Made by a program: the position numbers and the translations under genes
Source: a virus
Direction: 5' to 3' (one strand)
Virus record (IMG/VR): IMGVR_UViG_3300013132_005564
Span: 1 to 64,000 of that record
DNA length: 64,000 nt
Shown: positions 1-7,827 of the stretch, in pieces
Layout of the letters: each line of letters opens with the position of its first letter
Position numbering within the stretch: position 1 is the stretch's first letter
Notes under the pieces: generated by a model
The model's input: the letters and a program-made list of their open reading frames with translations, nothing else
Told to the model about the DNA's origin: nothing
Databases searched by the model: none

Positions 1-291
1 CGCGGCGTTGTTCAGATTTGCCGTCGCGGCCGCCGCGAGTGACCCGATCGCCCTCGAAACGTAGGCCCTTGAGCCTCCCTCCTCGAAGAAGGTCTGGAGC
101 GTTTGGTGGACGTATCCACTAGATGTGTAGCCCCCGTAGATGTCCTCGAATTGGTCGAGGCTCTGAACCAGGAACGCAGATCCCTCTGGTCCGCGGGTTG
201 TCACACCGGCGACGAAGAGCGTTGAAGTTGGCGAGATTGTCAGCGTTGACGGACCGGTGACTACCGATGTCGTTAGGATTACTCCAGGCAT
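1..291 (-). CDS. Tail sheath protein, N-terminal part (runs off the left edge)
   Basis: Ninety-seven N-terminal residues are present; the rest lies beyond base 1. The start is ATG at 289-291, preceded in reading direction by GGAGG. The sequence opens MPGVILTTSVVTGP and continues with VAGVTTRGPEGSAFLVQS, then a segment on being drawn to a gene-specific length (YGGYTSSGYVHQTLQTFFEEG) and GSRAYVSRA. This pattern (small beta-rich start, VAG-x-T-x-RGP, FEEGGSRAYVSR) is typical of contractile tail sheath proteins, which polymerise around the tail tube and contract on infection. It is the last gene visible in the minus-strand neck and tail cluster, as expected for a sheath gene downstream of tail terminator genes. 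It is the main evidence for a myovirus morphotype. Confidence 0.88.
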   Translation of the reverse strand, partial: MPGVILTTSVVTGPSTLTISPTSTLFVAGVTTRGPEGSAFLVQSLDQFEDIYGGYTSSGYVHQTLQTFFEEGGSRAYVSRAIGSLAAAATANLNNAA

Positions 292-370
292 TTACGATCC
301 TCCGATGCGGGGGTTTTGTTCACTACGAATAATAGCATTCGGACTGCTTTGTAAGTTACACGTTTTGAAA

Positions 371-820
371 TTAGCCATTTTTATGGTCGCTGGGCGCCGC
401 TGGCCGGACCGCGTCCGACGGGGAATCGACTCCGATTTCTGAAGAGGTTGGTTTATCCAGTGCCTCGCCTGTCGCCGCTGCCTTTCGCGGCGACTCAACT
501 GCTGGCCGCTTGTCAGAAACGACGGGGGCAACAGAGGCCTCTTCCGAGGGCTTGGATTTTGGGGCAGCCTTCTTCTTGGGCGTCTCGTTTCCGCCCTCGC
601 CCGTTTGTGCGCCGTTCAATTCTAGGAGAGAACCCCTGGAGATGGCCTTTTTGACGGAGCTGCACGATTTGACGACGTATGCCCTATCCCCGGGCAGGAG
701 CCAGTCGCCATCGTCGCTGGCGAGCACCGCCGTAGAAGTGCGGTTGATCACCAGCACATGGCCTGGTTCGGCGGGGAGGCTGTCACCGTCCGCATCGTTT
801 AGCAAGATGAATTTTTTCAT
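371..820 (-). CDS. Hypothetical 149-residue protein with Lys/Pro/Ala-rich C-terminus
   Basis: Starts at ATG 818-820 with GGAGGA five bases upstream. The first 65 residues look folded (MKKFILLNDADGDSLPAEPG, then HVLVINRTSTAVLASDDGDWLLPG), with short beta-like stretches. From about residue 75 the chain is low complexity, rich in Lys, Pro, Ala and Ser, and probably disordered. It lies directly between the tail terminator-like gene and the tail sheath, so a small virion or tail-assembly role is likely. I do not recognise a family. A homologous overlapping minus frame starting near base 531 is a shadow. Confidence 0.7.
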   Translation of the reverse strand: MKKFILLNDADGDSLPAEPGHVLVINRTSTAVLASDDGDWLLPGDRAYVVKSCSSVKKAISRGSLLELNGAQTGEGGNETPKKKAAPKSKPSEEASVAPVVSDKRPAVESPRKAAATGEALDKPTSSEIGVDSPSDAVRPAAPSDHKNG

Positions 821-1447
821 TTAGTCCTCCGGGTCGGGAATTCCGTCCTCCAATTTTACACTGTCAACACCCAAGTCAAACTCTTGGAAGTCTGCGAGCT
901 TCTCTCGGACTATCGGCTCCTCTATCTTGAGTTCGTAGCCGACGTAGGCGCCCGCCAGGTACCTGTCCCCCTTGAGGAGCGTGAGCTCCGAGTACTCCTC
1001 CGTTATGGTCGACTCCTCGACCCTCGCCTGTCGGTCCGGGTTGCGTCTTTTCAGGCACGGGTGATCCATCAGCGCCGACCTGACGACCACTATCAGCCTG
1101 TCCCTCATCGTGGTCACGGATTTCTCCCCCTCCGTGCGCGCCCATGCGTAGGTCCTCATGTTGTAGGAAACCTCGTACTCCGGGTCTCCGTGTCTCATGT
1201 GACCCACCCTCGTGAAACCGCGACCGGATAACGAGACGGTGATTATCGTCGGCCAGACGTCCATCGTCGCCGGTTCGTAGTCCAGGTACTCGGCCGGGTC
1301 GGGAATTTCGTCGTTCGAAGCCCCCCAGTAGTTCCTGTACTTCACGAGCCTCTTCGGAACCTCCACCTTCAGGTAGTCGTTGACGAACTGCTTTGCGAAC
1401 TGAGGCCCGTACATCGCCTCGAAATTTCCGACCGGGACGGGGCTCAC
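821..1447 (-). CDS. Tail terminator / neck-like protein
   Basis: A 208-residue protein starting with GTG (1445-1447) that overlaps the stop of the preceding gene (GTGA), so translation is probably coupled. It contains a central beta-rich region with WPTIITVSLSGRGFTRVGH, then YEVSYNMRTYAWARTEG and TTMRDRLIVVVRSALMDHP. That mix of strands and one helix, in a 200-residue protein just before the sheath, resembles tail terminator or tail-tube completion proteins, which cap the growing tail and connect it to the head. No catalytic motif is seen. The position (connector, tail completion, this gene, then sheath) is the main support; the sequence alone would only give hypothetical. Confidence 0.6.
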   Translation of the reverse strand: MSPVPVGNFEAMYGPQFAKQFVNDYLKVEVPKRLVKYRNYWGASNDEIPDPAEYLDYEPATMDVWPTIITVSLSGRGFTRVGHMRHGDPEYEVSYNMRTYAWARTEGEKSVTTMRDRLIVVVRSALMDHPCLKRRNPDRQARVEESTITEEYSELTLLKGDRYLAGAYVGYELKIEEPIVREKLADFQEFDLGVDSVKLEDGIPDPED

Positions 1448-2157
1448 CTGAGATCAAACCCAACCGCGGACCTGCCGACGGATATCTTCGCCACGACTCC
1501 CGCTGCGGCGGCGGCGAAGCCGGGTCTCTCGAACACGAGCCTGCGCATCGGCATCCTCGTCGTCCCGTACTGGTGCCACGTCGAGTACCTGACCTTGTTG
1601 CCGAACTCTACGGAGTCGTTCGTTATTTTGTCTTCCCTGAGTCCGACGGTGAGACTCTGGAACAAATTTCCGGTCCTCTGCATCGTGGGCTTGCCGGGGT
1701 ATCTCAGCGCCTTCCAGGCTCCGTACGAGGGACTCAACGGGGCCCACCCCCCCGATGGCAGGCCGTTGCTGGTGAAGTTCTCCGCGAACATCGCCGCGAC
1801 CATCGGTTTGAGAACGGCGACCGCCGGCGGAATGCACACCTTGGCGCGACCGTAAATCGTCGACAACAGGGAGTAGGTGCCCGCGAAGTGCGTGGCTCCC
1901 TCCGCTCGGTCACCCATGCCGTCGCCCATCCTGTGTATTTTGCTCTCGAGCCTTTTCACGGCGGCGACGGTCCTGAGGTAGCTCTTGTGGTTGACCTTTA
2001 CGTCTATGCCGAGACTGACCCCCTTGCCCCTGGAGCCGGAGGTCCGGACGAAGTCGCGGCCGGTCGTGTCGATCGGGGCCGCCGCCCTTACCTTATCTCC
2101 GGTGCTCTTGCGAGTCCTTTTTATCTGCCTTCTCTCGGGAAACAGTTCGTCCTGCAT
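1444..2157 (-). CDS. Phage virion morphogenesis / tail completion protein (gpS/gpG-like)
   Basis: A 237-residue protein. ATG at 2155-2157 overlaps the stop of the upstream connector gene (TAATG). After a basic N-terminus, residues about 110-215 show the layout of the phage virion morphogenesis family (Mu gpG, P2 gpS): MFAENFTSNGLPSGGWAPLS, then YPGKPTMQRTGNLFQSLTVG and VRYSTWHQYGTTRMPMRRLV. The W-x-P-L, a Q/R-x-TG-x-L-x-x-S-L stretch and the H-x-Y/F-G-x-x-x-x-P-x-R motif are characteristic. These proteins complete or stabilise the tail so that it can join the capsid. Context supports this: connector upstream and terminator-like gene downstream. Confidence 0.82.
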   Translation of the reverse strand: MQDELFPERRQIKRTRKSTGDKVRAAAPIDTTGRDFVRTSGSRGKGVSLGIDVKVNHKSYLRTVAAVKRLESKIHRMGDGMGDRAEGATHFAGTYSLLSTIYGRAKVCIPPAVAVLKPMVAAMFAENFTSNGLPSGGWAPLSPSYGAWKALRYPGKPTMQRTGNLFQSLTVGLREDKITNDSVEFGNKVRYSTWHQYGTTRMPMRRLVFERPGFAAAAAGVVAKISVGRSAVGFDLR

Positions 2158-3020
2158 TATCTGGCGATCCTCCTGCGCTTCAGGCTCTTGAGCGCCATGA
2201 GTTCCTTCTCGAGGAATCCCGTCTCAAGGGTTGACACCCCGCGCGTGGTCAGGTCCTTCACGCCAACGGTGTCGTCGTGCATGTTCTGCATCTCCCTGGT
2301 CGCGGCCCTCAGGATCATGAGCTTCAGGACCTTGAGCTGCGACCCGTCGAGGCCGCCCGAGTACTCGACCGTGAGCACGTCGTTGGGGAAGGCTGCGTAC
2401 ACCTCCAGACCCCACGGAAGGACCTTGTAGTCGGAGCCGGTCGCCTCGGCGGAGCCGCCGCTGGCGTAGGTCTGTCCTGACACGTCGTGCTTAACGGTGA
2501 AGGTCGTTTCGGTGACGGAGAGTATCTGCTTGTTCTGCAGGTTGAAATTGCTCGGGCTCGCCCCGTGGATCCTGAGGTACTGGCCGACCACGAAGTCGTT
2601 GTTGGCGACGTAGACGACGTTCGCCCCGCTGACAGATGCACCGGTGATCGTGGCGTTCCTTCGCATCGCCTCGCCCAGGTTCCTGGGTTCCATTGACGAG
2701 TTGCGGATGCCGACGCGCGTCACAGAAACGACCGGGGTGTTCCGCAGGGCGATCATTATCGGACCCCCGACCATGTGACGGATCGGATCGTTCGTTGTGT
2801 CGAGACTCCTGTCGTACATGTACCCGGACTCGCTCGGAACGCCGAACTCGTACGACGAAGTAACGTGGTCCTCGACGAACTCGTCCACGGACACCGGGCG
2901 ACCGAGGTACACCTCTAGCTCGCCCTGCAGGCCCTCGAGGATCATCTCCGCGGCGTCGGTCTGCCTGTTCGTCAGGCTGATGTCCATGAAAGTTCTCAGC
3001 TCGGCGACCGAAACCAACAT
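2157..3020 (-). CDS. Head-tail connector / adaptor protein with a beta-rich insertion
   Basis: A 287-residue protein starting at ATG 3018-3020. The N-terminus (SVAELRTFMDISLTNRQTDA, then GLQGELEVYLGRPV) has the helical form of gp6/gp15-like head-tail adaptors, which sit under the portal ring. The C-terminus returns to a helical connector-like form (LKLMILRAATREMQNMHDD). Between about residues 105 and 175 there is an inserted beta-rich stretch (VYVANNDFVVGQYLRIHG and SVTETTFTVKHDVSG) that makes the protein longer than most adaptors, which are usually 100-200 residues. The insertion may be an exposed domain. It is followed at a one-base overlap by the tail completion gene. Confidence 0.68.
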   Translation of the reverse strand: MLVSVAELRTFMDISLTNRQTDAAEMILEGLQGELEVYLGRPVSVDEFVEDHVTSSYEFGVPSESGYMYDRSLDTTNDPIRHMVGGPIMIALRNTPVVSVTRVGIRNSSMEPRNLGEAMRRNATITGASVSGANVVYVANNDFVVGQYLRIHGASPSNFNLQNKQILSVTETTFTVKHDVSGQTYASGGSAEATGSDYKVLPWGLEVYAAFPNDVLTVEYSGGLDGSQLKVLKLMILRAATREMQNMHDDTVGVKDLTTRGVSTLETGFLEKELMALKSLKRRRIAR

Positions 3021-3029
3021 CTCAGCCTC

Positions 3030-3407
3030 TTACTCTCTGCCGCGCAGGCGCCTCAGAGCTTCCCTGGCGGCGTTGCCGGTTGTCCCGCCGCGGTTTCTCC
3101 TGCCGGCTGCGGACAGCGCATCTGCCAACCTGTTGGTGATGGACCGTATTGCCCTGCGTATCAATCCGGGCCTAGCCGTTTGCTCCGCGGGCGTGGCCGG
3201 CTCGGGGATGACCGCCTCGGCCGCCCGGGGCGCGTAAGTTGACGGGGTGTCGTCCGCCCTCACCGGTGGCATTGGGAAGGGGTCCGGCAAAGTTGACGGG
3301 AGGATGACGCCGTTCGCCCTCATTTCGGCGAGCACCCTTCGCATCATCTGCGCAAGTTGTCTCTGGGCCGTCGGACTGCCAGCCCAAAGAACGAGTTTTG
3401 GCGCCAT
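3030..3407 (-). CDS. Hypothetical basic protein, 125 residues
   Basis: Starts at ATG 3405-3407 with GGAGG six bases upstream, so expression is likely. The N-terminal 35 residues form a possible amphipathic helix (SPTAQRQLAQMMRRVLAEMR). The middle is Pro/Ala-rich (residues about 40-80), and the C-terminus is Arg-rich with another probable helix (LIRRAIRSITNRLADALSAA). Composition suggests a small structural or nucleic-acid-contacting protein, but I recognise no family. It stands between the second ParB-like gene and the head-tail connector, at the junction of the accessory triad and the neck genes. Confidence 0.6.
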   Translation of the reverse strand: MAPKLVLWAGSPTAQRQLAQMMRRVLAEMRANGVILPSTLPDPFPMPPVRADDTPSTYAPRAAEAVIPEPATPAEQTARPGLIRRAIRSITNRLADALSAAGRRNRGGTTGNAAREALRRLRGRE

Positions 3408-3469
3408 TGCGACCTCCGGTTATGCGACTACGAGAATTTTACAACGTACTCGCCCCCGGACAGGGAGGA

Positions 3470-4021
3470 TCATCCGTCGGCGTTCGGCGGTCTCTCGATC
3501 TTCGGCCGTTCGTCCTGCTTGGCCTCTATCGGGACCCACGCCCTCGAGTAGGTGTGGTCGGAGACCTTCCTCATCTTTATCAAGGAGCCGTCTATGAGGA
3601 CTTGGAATTCTTCCGCGGTCATTCCCAGCGTTGACATCAGCGAGTTGGCGTCGTACACCCCGGAACTGATTATCGTCCTGACGAGTCTCGACAGCCTCGC
3701 GTTCAATATCTCCCCCCTCGCCCTGTTCAGCGTCACGTGCATGACCATCGCCTCTATTTCCGAGATGTTCGGCAGGACCACGGTCGGGACGAAGCGCGCG
3801 TCCACGAGCAAATTCCTGTTGGCGGAGGCCAGGGCGACCCTCTCGTGCCCGTCGACGATTCGCAGCCCCTCGCTGCCGAAGGCGACGATCGGGTGCAGCC
3901 ATCCGTACCGACTCAATGAAGTGGCGAGAAGCCTCAGGTCCGGTTTCACTATGTACGTTGACCTCCACTCAGACGCTTGAAGCTCGTCCACGTCCACCAG
4001 TCTCGTGTTGTTACCGGTCAC
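3470..4021 (-). CDS. ParB-like (IbrB-type) protein, second copy
   Basis: A 183-residue protein starting with GTG (4019-4021), with GGAGGG five bases upstream, and overlapping the end of the PAPS-reductase-like gene by 11 bases. It shows the ParB/Srx-like fold: a SLSRYGWLHPIVAFG stretch followed by IVDGHERVALASA (DGHER at residues 57-61, the usual G-x-H/E-R loop). It lacks a long C-terminal DNA-binding or dimerisation region, so a plasmid-partition role is unlikely. Such stand-alone ParB-like proteins next to PAPS-reductase-like proteins resemble the IbrB/IbrA pair and related phage modules, whose biochemical role is poorly known. A role in nucleotide or DNA-end chemistry is possible. Confidence 0.78.
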   Translation of the reverse strand: MTGNNTRLVDVDELQASEWRSTYIVKPDLRLLATSLSRYGWLHPIVAFGSEGLRIVDGHERVALASANRNLLVDARFVPTVVLPNISEIEAMVMHVTLNRARGEILNARLSRLVRTIISSGVYDANSLMSTLGMTAEEFQVLIDGSLIKMRKVSDHTYSRAWVPIEAKQDERPKIERPPNADG

Positions 4022-5144
4022 TTTCGCCCTCCTCGTTTTCCCTCATGGATATCCCGTACGCCTTTGTGCCCGGGCCCATCGGAGTGGGCGAGACGGCGGC
4101 GAATTCGTTCAGCAGCAAAATCCTGATCAACCAATGAATTGGGTAGCTTTTGGGGTCGTTGTTCATCTTCATCCTGAACTTGGCGCAGTACGCCATGGCG
4201 TACTGTCTGTGTGATTCGTCGATCATGTTGTCGTCTATGCACGCCCTGACGCCGTCCCATCCGTACCTGGAGTAATCCATGATCAATTTCTCCACGTCGT
4301 AGTCGACCCAGAGCCTCCTCTGGGCGTCGATCATCGGCCAGACCCTTTGGAGTTGGTCGAAGAAGAAAGGCTCGGTGGCCAGGAGATCCTTCATCCTCCT
4401 GGCGGCGGTGGAGTAGAGCGGCGACCCGACGCGTGTGTTGGACCCGGTCATCGCGGCGACGTCGTAGTACTCGCAGTATCTCGCGCCGTGCTCATCCACG
4501 ATGAACTTGAGGACGTCGTCGGTCGTCCAGTCGTAAATGACCTTCGCCAACCTCAGCGGGAGGTTCCTCGGGGCCCTGTACGGCACCACGATGTAATTCT
4601 CGTGCAACTTCTGCACGAGGGATCTGTACCTGACCATCGATTCGTTGGCCCGCACCCCCGTTATGAACGCCGTGCGACCCTTTTTTCCCTGCATTGTCCA
4701 GTGGTCCATGTCGCCCATGTCCTCTTCTCTGCTAAGACCGAAGGACTCGGCGTTTATGGCGAAGGGCGGCATCGGGCGAACGAGCCTGCCCTCGTCCTCT
4801 CGTTGCTTTGACCAGGCCATCTCGGTCGTTCGCTTGCCCATCGACCAAACTTCCATCCCGACCGACAGGCAGTACCACTCCATGTCTACCCAGTCGTAAT
4901 CCCGAACCTCCTCCACGAAATCAATGACCATCGGGCTCACTACCTCGTCGTCCCTGAAGATCGTCTTGACCGGCCCCAACCCCCTCTCCTCGTGAACTTC
5001 TTTCGCCAAATAAAGCACCGCCGTCGAGTCCTTGCCGCCGGAAAATTGGACGCACACCGTGTCGAAGGTGTCGTAGACGTGCCTTATCCTTTTTCTGGCC
5101 GCGTCCACGCAGCTCATGTCGAGATAAAGGCGTTTTCGCGGCAT
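4011..5144 (-). CDS. PAPS reductase-like (IbrA-type) PP-loop protein
   Basis: A 377-residue protein. I start it at ATG 5142-5144, which overlaps the stop of the upstream ParB-like gene by one base (TGATG); the open frame extends 34 codons further, but only as a shadow. The N-terminal domain has the PP-loop ATP-binding motif VCVQFSGGKDSTAVLYLA (SGGKDST at residues 35-41) of adenylyl/phosphosulfate reductases and related adenylating enzymes. Later motifs include GVRANESMVRYRS and WTTDDVLKFIVDEHG. The length and the C-terminal extension fit IbrA-like proteins better than true PAPS reductases, which usually end in a Cys-containing tail. It is sandwiched between two ParB-like genes with overlaps. 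Substrate is unknown; adenylation or thiol transfer is inferred from the PP-loop. Confidence 0.85.
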   Translation of the reverse strand: MPRKRLYLDMSCVDAARKRIRHVYDTFDTVCVQFSGGKDSTAVLYLAKEVHEERGLGPVKTIFRDDEVVSPMVIDFVEEVRDYDWVDMEWYCLSVGMEVWSMGKRTTEMAWSKQREDEGRLVRPMPPFAINAESFGLSREEDMGDMDHWTMQGKKGRTAFITGVRANESMVRYRSLVQKLHENYIVVPYRAPRNLPLRLAKVIYDWTTDDVLKFIVDEHGARYCEYYDVAAMTGSNTRVGSPLYSTAARRMKDLLATEPFFFDQLQRVWPMIDAQRRLWVDYDVEKLIMDYSRYGWDGVRACIDDNMIDESHRQYAMAYCAKFRMKMNNDPKSYPIHWLIRILLLNEFAAVSPTPMGPGTKAYGISMRENEEGESDR

Positions 5145-5941
5145 CAGAACTCGGCGTTGGTGTCTATGAAGTCGATCAACTTTGACGCCGTCGTCTCCCC
5201 GACGTACGCGGGATCGTTCCTGAGGTACCTGATGAAGTCGTACCATCTCTTCTGCTGAACGGCGTTGTCGAACACGAGCGTGTACTGCACTATCGCCCTC
5301 TCCCCGCCCCTGACGCCGACCGCCGTGCTCCCCCTCGTGATCGCCTCCTCCTTGTCGACCGAGTCCGTCGCGACGTAGTCAATTTCGTCATTTTCGTTTT
5401 TCGTCTCGACGATCCGTTCGTCGTCTGCGACCTGGAACGGGTTGACTATCACCGCGGGCGTGTAGCCTCCCCTGTTGTCGTTTCTGTCGTTGACGATGAT
5501 GTCCGTTGTCAGCGAGGCGATCTCGAACTCGTCCCAACCGAGGCCGAGCAGCAGGTCCTGATACTCGGAGGAGATCTCCGACATGAGGTCGAGCACGACC
5601 TGCTGGTCTGTGTTGCCGAGCTCGGTCGTCCTGTTGTCGGCGAGCGCGAAGGCGTGGCCACGGTTCTCGTCCACGTCGTAGACGATCGCCGCTATTTTTG
5701 TCCATCCGAGTTTCTTCGCCGCTATCAGCTGGTGGTTGCCGGCTATGACGGAGAACTTGCCGTCGCTTGACGGCATCACGACTATTGGTTTTATCTGCCC
5801 GAACTCCCTGTAAGATGCGACGATTGACTCGACGTTGCCGATGCGCGGGTTTTTCTCCAGCGGCTTGAGGAGGTCAATGTCCATCGCCAGCCCGGCTATC
5901 GAGGAATGTATTTCCCCTGCGCCGCTCGACCCGTCGCTCAC
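5144..5941 (-). CDS. ParB-like (IbrB-type) protein, first copy
   Basis: A 265-residue protein starting with GTG (5939-5941) in a GTGA overlap with the upstream gene. Residues about 18-120 are a ParB-like nuclease-fold domain: DLLKPLEKNPRIGNVESI, REFGQIKPIVVM, then VIAGNHQLIAAKKLGW (GNHQ at 68-71) and FALADNRTTELGNTD. The C-terminal 100 residues (FDNAVQQKRWYDFIRYLRND) are not typical of partition ParB but are seen in phage ParB-like proteins that partner with nucleotide-modifying enzymes. It is followed at one base by the PP-loop protein and then by a second ParB-like gene, so the three are almost certainly translated together. Confidence 0.82.
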   Translation of the reverse strand: MSDGSSGAGEIHSSIAGLAMDIDLLKPLEKNPRIGNVESIVASYREFGQIKPIVVMPSSDGKFSVIAGNHQLIAAKKLGWTKIAAIVYDVDENRGHAFALADNRTTELGNTDQQVVLDLMSEISSEYQDLLLGLGWDEFEIASLTTDIIVNDRNDNRGGYTPAVIVNPFQVADDERIVETKNENDEIDYVATDSVDKEEAITRGSTAVGVRGGERAIVQYTLVFDNAVQQKRWYDFIRYLRNDPAYVGETTASKLIDFIDTNAEF

Positions 5942-6276
5942 ACCTGGGCCCTCACGTTTGCGTTCAGTGTCCTCAGCGCGTCAATGGACGTCCTCAAAGA
6001 CAAAAGCTTCTCTCTCTTCGCTTTGACCAGCGCCTCGGAGATCTTGTAGTCGTAGTTCTCGTCGTTCATTTGGTAGTCGGCCCAGGCCTCGCGCTCCTTG
6101 ATTGAGCCCTTGGCTGCGAGATAGGACTTGGCCCAGTCGGCCTTGTACTTCGCCTCCTTCTTGGCGGCGTCGGTGGATAGGGTCTCGAACGCCTCGGTCT
6201 CGCTCTCGAGCAAATCCATGAGGCGCAACAGCTCCTCCTCAACCTCAACCTGACTAATCGGGGTACTGCGAGTCAC
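5938..6276 (-). CDS. Hypothetical helical protein between RuvC-like and ParB-like genes
   Basis: About 112 residues. I choose GTG at 6274-6276 because AAGGAAGG stands five bases upstream; an in-frame TTG at 6298-6300 would add eight residues. The chain is almost wholly alpha-helical and charged (EVEEELLRLMDLLESETEAF, then AKYKADWAKSYLAAKGS and ISEALVKAKREKLLSLRTS), suggesting a coiled coil. Similar small helical proteins stand beside recombination genes in many actinophages, but their function is not established. It overlaps the end of the RuvC-like gene by 23 bases. Confidence 0.7.
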   Translation of the reverse strand: MTRSTPISQVEVEEELLRLMDLLESETEAFETLSTDAAKKEAKYKADWAKSYLAAKGSIKEREAWADYQMNDENYDYKISEALVKAKREKLLSLRTSIDALRTLNANVRAQV

Positions 6277-6814
6277 TGCACCTTCCTTCGTAGTTGTCAA
6301 CGGGCGACCAGTCGACTCCGTCGGCGACGGCTCGGCTTGCCTCGGGCCAATCGTATCTTGCTTCGCCCTGCCTAATCAATGCCATTTCCTCCAGTATCCA
6401 TGCGTCGCACATGTCGTCGGCGCCGGGACCGACCCACGCAATCCCCGTCCTGGCCGAGACGGCGGAAACGACCTCGCTCTTTGAGGAGTTGCCCTTTCCC
6501 GTGGCAAATTTGGCCCTCGTCGTCGGCGCCACCTCGACGAAAGGTATGTTGGCGGAGCAGAGGACGTACCTCACGACCCCGCCGAGCTCGCCGATTGAGA
6601 ACGCCTGGCCCGAACGAGCGGCGAACGCGTAGCCCTCCAGGACGACCGCGGTCACGCGGTGAAAACGGACGAGCTCCATCACGGCGGTTGATATGTCGAT
6701 GAGCCTCTGCGTGCCCCTGCTCTTCGGGATTATTGCGCCCCGGGAATCTCGCACCGACCACCCCGTGGACGAGAGGGACAAATCCAGCCCCATGAAGATT
6801 ATTTCTTTTGTCAC
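6254..6814 (-). CDS. RuvC-like Holliday junction resolvase
   Basis: A 186-residue protein starting at GTG 6812-6814. It has the RNase H-like fold and acidic residues of RuvC-type nucleases: GLDLSLSSTGWSV (D11), VTAVVLEGYAF (E60), and GADDMCDAWILEE near the end (D134 and D137). Length matches RuvC/phage resolvases (150-190 residues). It would cut branched DNA intermediates arising in replication and recombination, so that concatemers can be packaged. It lies downstream of an HNH nuclease, a Rad52-like annealing protein and a PD-(D/E)XK nuclease in the same orientation. A promoter-like element and a GC-rich hairpin precede it. Confidence 0.85.
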   Translation of the reverse strand: MTKEIIFMGLDLSLSSTGWSVRDSRGAIIPKSRGTQRLIDISTAVMELVRFHRVTAVVLEGYAFAARSGQAFSIGELGGVVRYVLCSANIPFVEVAPTTRAKFATGKGNSSKSEVVSAVSARTGIAWVGPGADDMCDAWILEEMALIRQGEARYDWPEASRAVADGVDWSPVDNYEGRCSDSQYPD

Positions 6815-6842
6815 GAACGAAAACTACCGCGCTTGGCGGGCT

Positions 6843-6870
6843 GTCCCCGGGGCCTGCACTCCCCGGGGAC
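6843..6870 (-). other. GC-rich perfect hairpin in the leader of the RuvC-like gene
   Basis: A 10-base stem (6843-6852 pairs with 6861-6870, GTCCCCGGGG against CCCCGGGGAC) with an 8-base loop. It lies in the 184-base gap between the HNH gene stop and the RuvC-like start. No T-run follows on the minus strand, so a classical intrinsic terminator is not supported; an attenuator, RNA-stability element or processing site is possible. Confidence 0.5.
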
Positions 6871-6953
6871 GCGGCGCCCGATGGGGGCCTAACCCGTCGC
6901 GGATTCAACCGCCAGAACGGATCACCCCCTCCCTTGTCGAGTTACCTGCCACG

Positions 6954-6981
6954 ATTGTATCTTCATAGCTAATACTGAAAA
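6954..6981 (-). promoter_or_regulatory. Candidate promoter for the RuvC-like/ParB-like genes
   Basis: On the minus strand TTTTCA (6976-6981) and TACAAT (6954-6959) are separated by 16 bases in an AT-rich island (about 6945-7010) of otherwise GC-rich DNA. It would give a leader of about 130 bases that includes the GC-rich hairpin. No transcript evidence is available. Confidence 0.35.
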
Positions 6982-6998
6982 GGGTAATAGTTATGCGA

Positions 6999-7403
6999 TT
7001 ACGTTTTTTTCCAGCTCTCAACCGAAAGACCCAATTCAAAGGCTTTTTGCGGATATTTTCCGATTCTTTCGTGACACGGCCTGCACACGGCCATGAGATT
7101 TTTCTCTTCGAGTATCGAGCCTCCCTGCGATCTGCGCACGAGCTCGTGGACGTCCTGCGCTGGTTTGCGGATGTACGTGATCCTGCCGTCATCCCTGGCG
7201 AACACGGGGCACGCCTCGCACCATTTTCTCTCCGTCAGAATCCTTCGGACGACGGCCCGTCGCTCGACGTAGATCGACTCAGTTTTTTTGGAGCGACTCC
7301 TGAGTTTTGTTCTCTTCTTCGGGGGCGCCGAGTCTTTCGAACGCCCAGACTCCGTTGAGCGCTTTGTAGAGCGCTTCATCGGCCGGCGTCGTCTCAATGT
7401 CAT
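6999..7403 (-). CDS. HNH endonuclease
   Basis: A 134-residue protein. Its core is DVHELVRRSQGGSILEEKNL followed by MAVCRPCHERIG, with an earlier KWCEACPVF, giving two Cys-x2-Cys pairs for zinc and the H-N-H residues of the McrA-like fold. The N-terminal 40 residues are very basic and low complexity. ATG at 7401-7403 is used here, but ATG at 7377-7379 is equally possible; either start lies within the end of the upstream gene. Phage HNH proteins near the terminase often nick DNA during packaging, though this one is grouped with recombination genes and could be an independent homing-type enzyme. Confidence 0.82.
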   Translation of the reverse strand: MTLRRRRPMKRSTKRSTESGRSKDSAPPKKRTKLRSRSKKTESIYVERRAVVRRILTERKWCEACPVFARDDGRITYIRKPAQDVHELVRRSQGGSILEEKNLMAVCRPCHERIGKYPQKAFELGLSVESWKKT

Positions 7404-7827
7404 ACCTCAAAAGATACGTCCTGTGGGCCTCTATGGCGTCACGGCACATCTCGTAGAGATTCTCCCGGTCGGCGCCGGTCGCCCTTTGCAGCGAGATCAT
7501 GCCGGCGACGTCGGAGACGCGCTTGACGACGTAGAACTTGAAGCGATCGGCCTTGGCGATTTTGCTCTCGTAGTACATCTTCGCCTCCACCCCCAGCCTC
7601 ACGCCGTCCTCGCCGAGGCTCAGGTACCTCTTGTCGTCGGCGATCATGTCCTGCGTCAGGCCCTCGATCTGCCGGTTCAAATTATCCAGCAGGGCGTTGA
7701 GCGCCCTCATCCACCTGTCCAGGTTCTGCGACTGGCAGAGGAACTGCTTGTGCTCGTCCGACGCCTTGTTCTTGACTTCCTGCGCCACCATGTGCGCGAA
7801 GGCGTCGTCGCTTATGTAATGGTTCAT
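7279..7827 (-). CDS. Hypothetical helical protein of the recombination block
   Basis: A 182-residue protein. I start it at ATG 7825-7827, a four-base overlap with the upstream nuclease gene (ATGA); the longer open frame upstream is a shadow. The sequence is mostly helical and charged (NHYISDDAFAHMVAQEVKNK, DRWMRALNALLDNLNRQIEG, KMYYESKIAKADRFKFYVV). I recognise no catalytic motif. Its tight coupling to the PD-(D/E)XK nuclease suggests a partner or accessory role in DNA processing. Confidence 0.72.
   Translation of the reverse strand: MNHYISDDAFAHMVAQEVKNKASDEHKQFLCQSQNLDRWMRALNALLDNLNRQIEGLTQDMIADDKRYLSLGEDGVRLGVEAKMYYESKIAKADRFKFYVVKRVSDVAGMISLQRATGADRENLYEMCRDAIEAHRTYLLRYDIETTPADEALYKALNGVWAFERLGAPEEENKTQESLQKN

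Noticed and set aside
6905-7192. Minus-strand open frame overlapping the HNH gene end
   Set aside because: Mostly the other frame of the HNH gene; Ser/Arg-rich with no motif, and no ribosome site.
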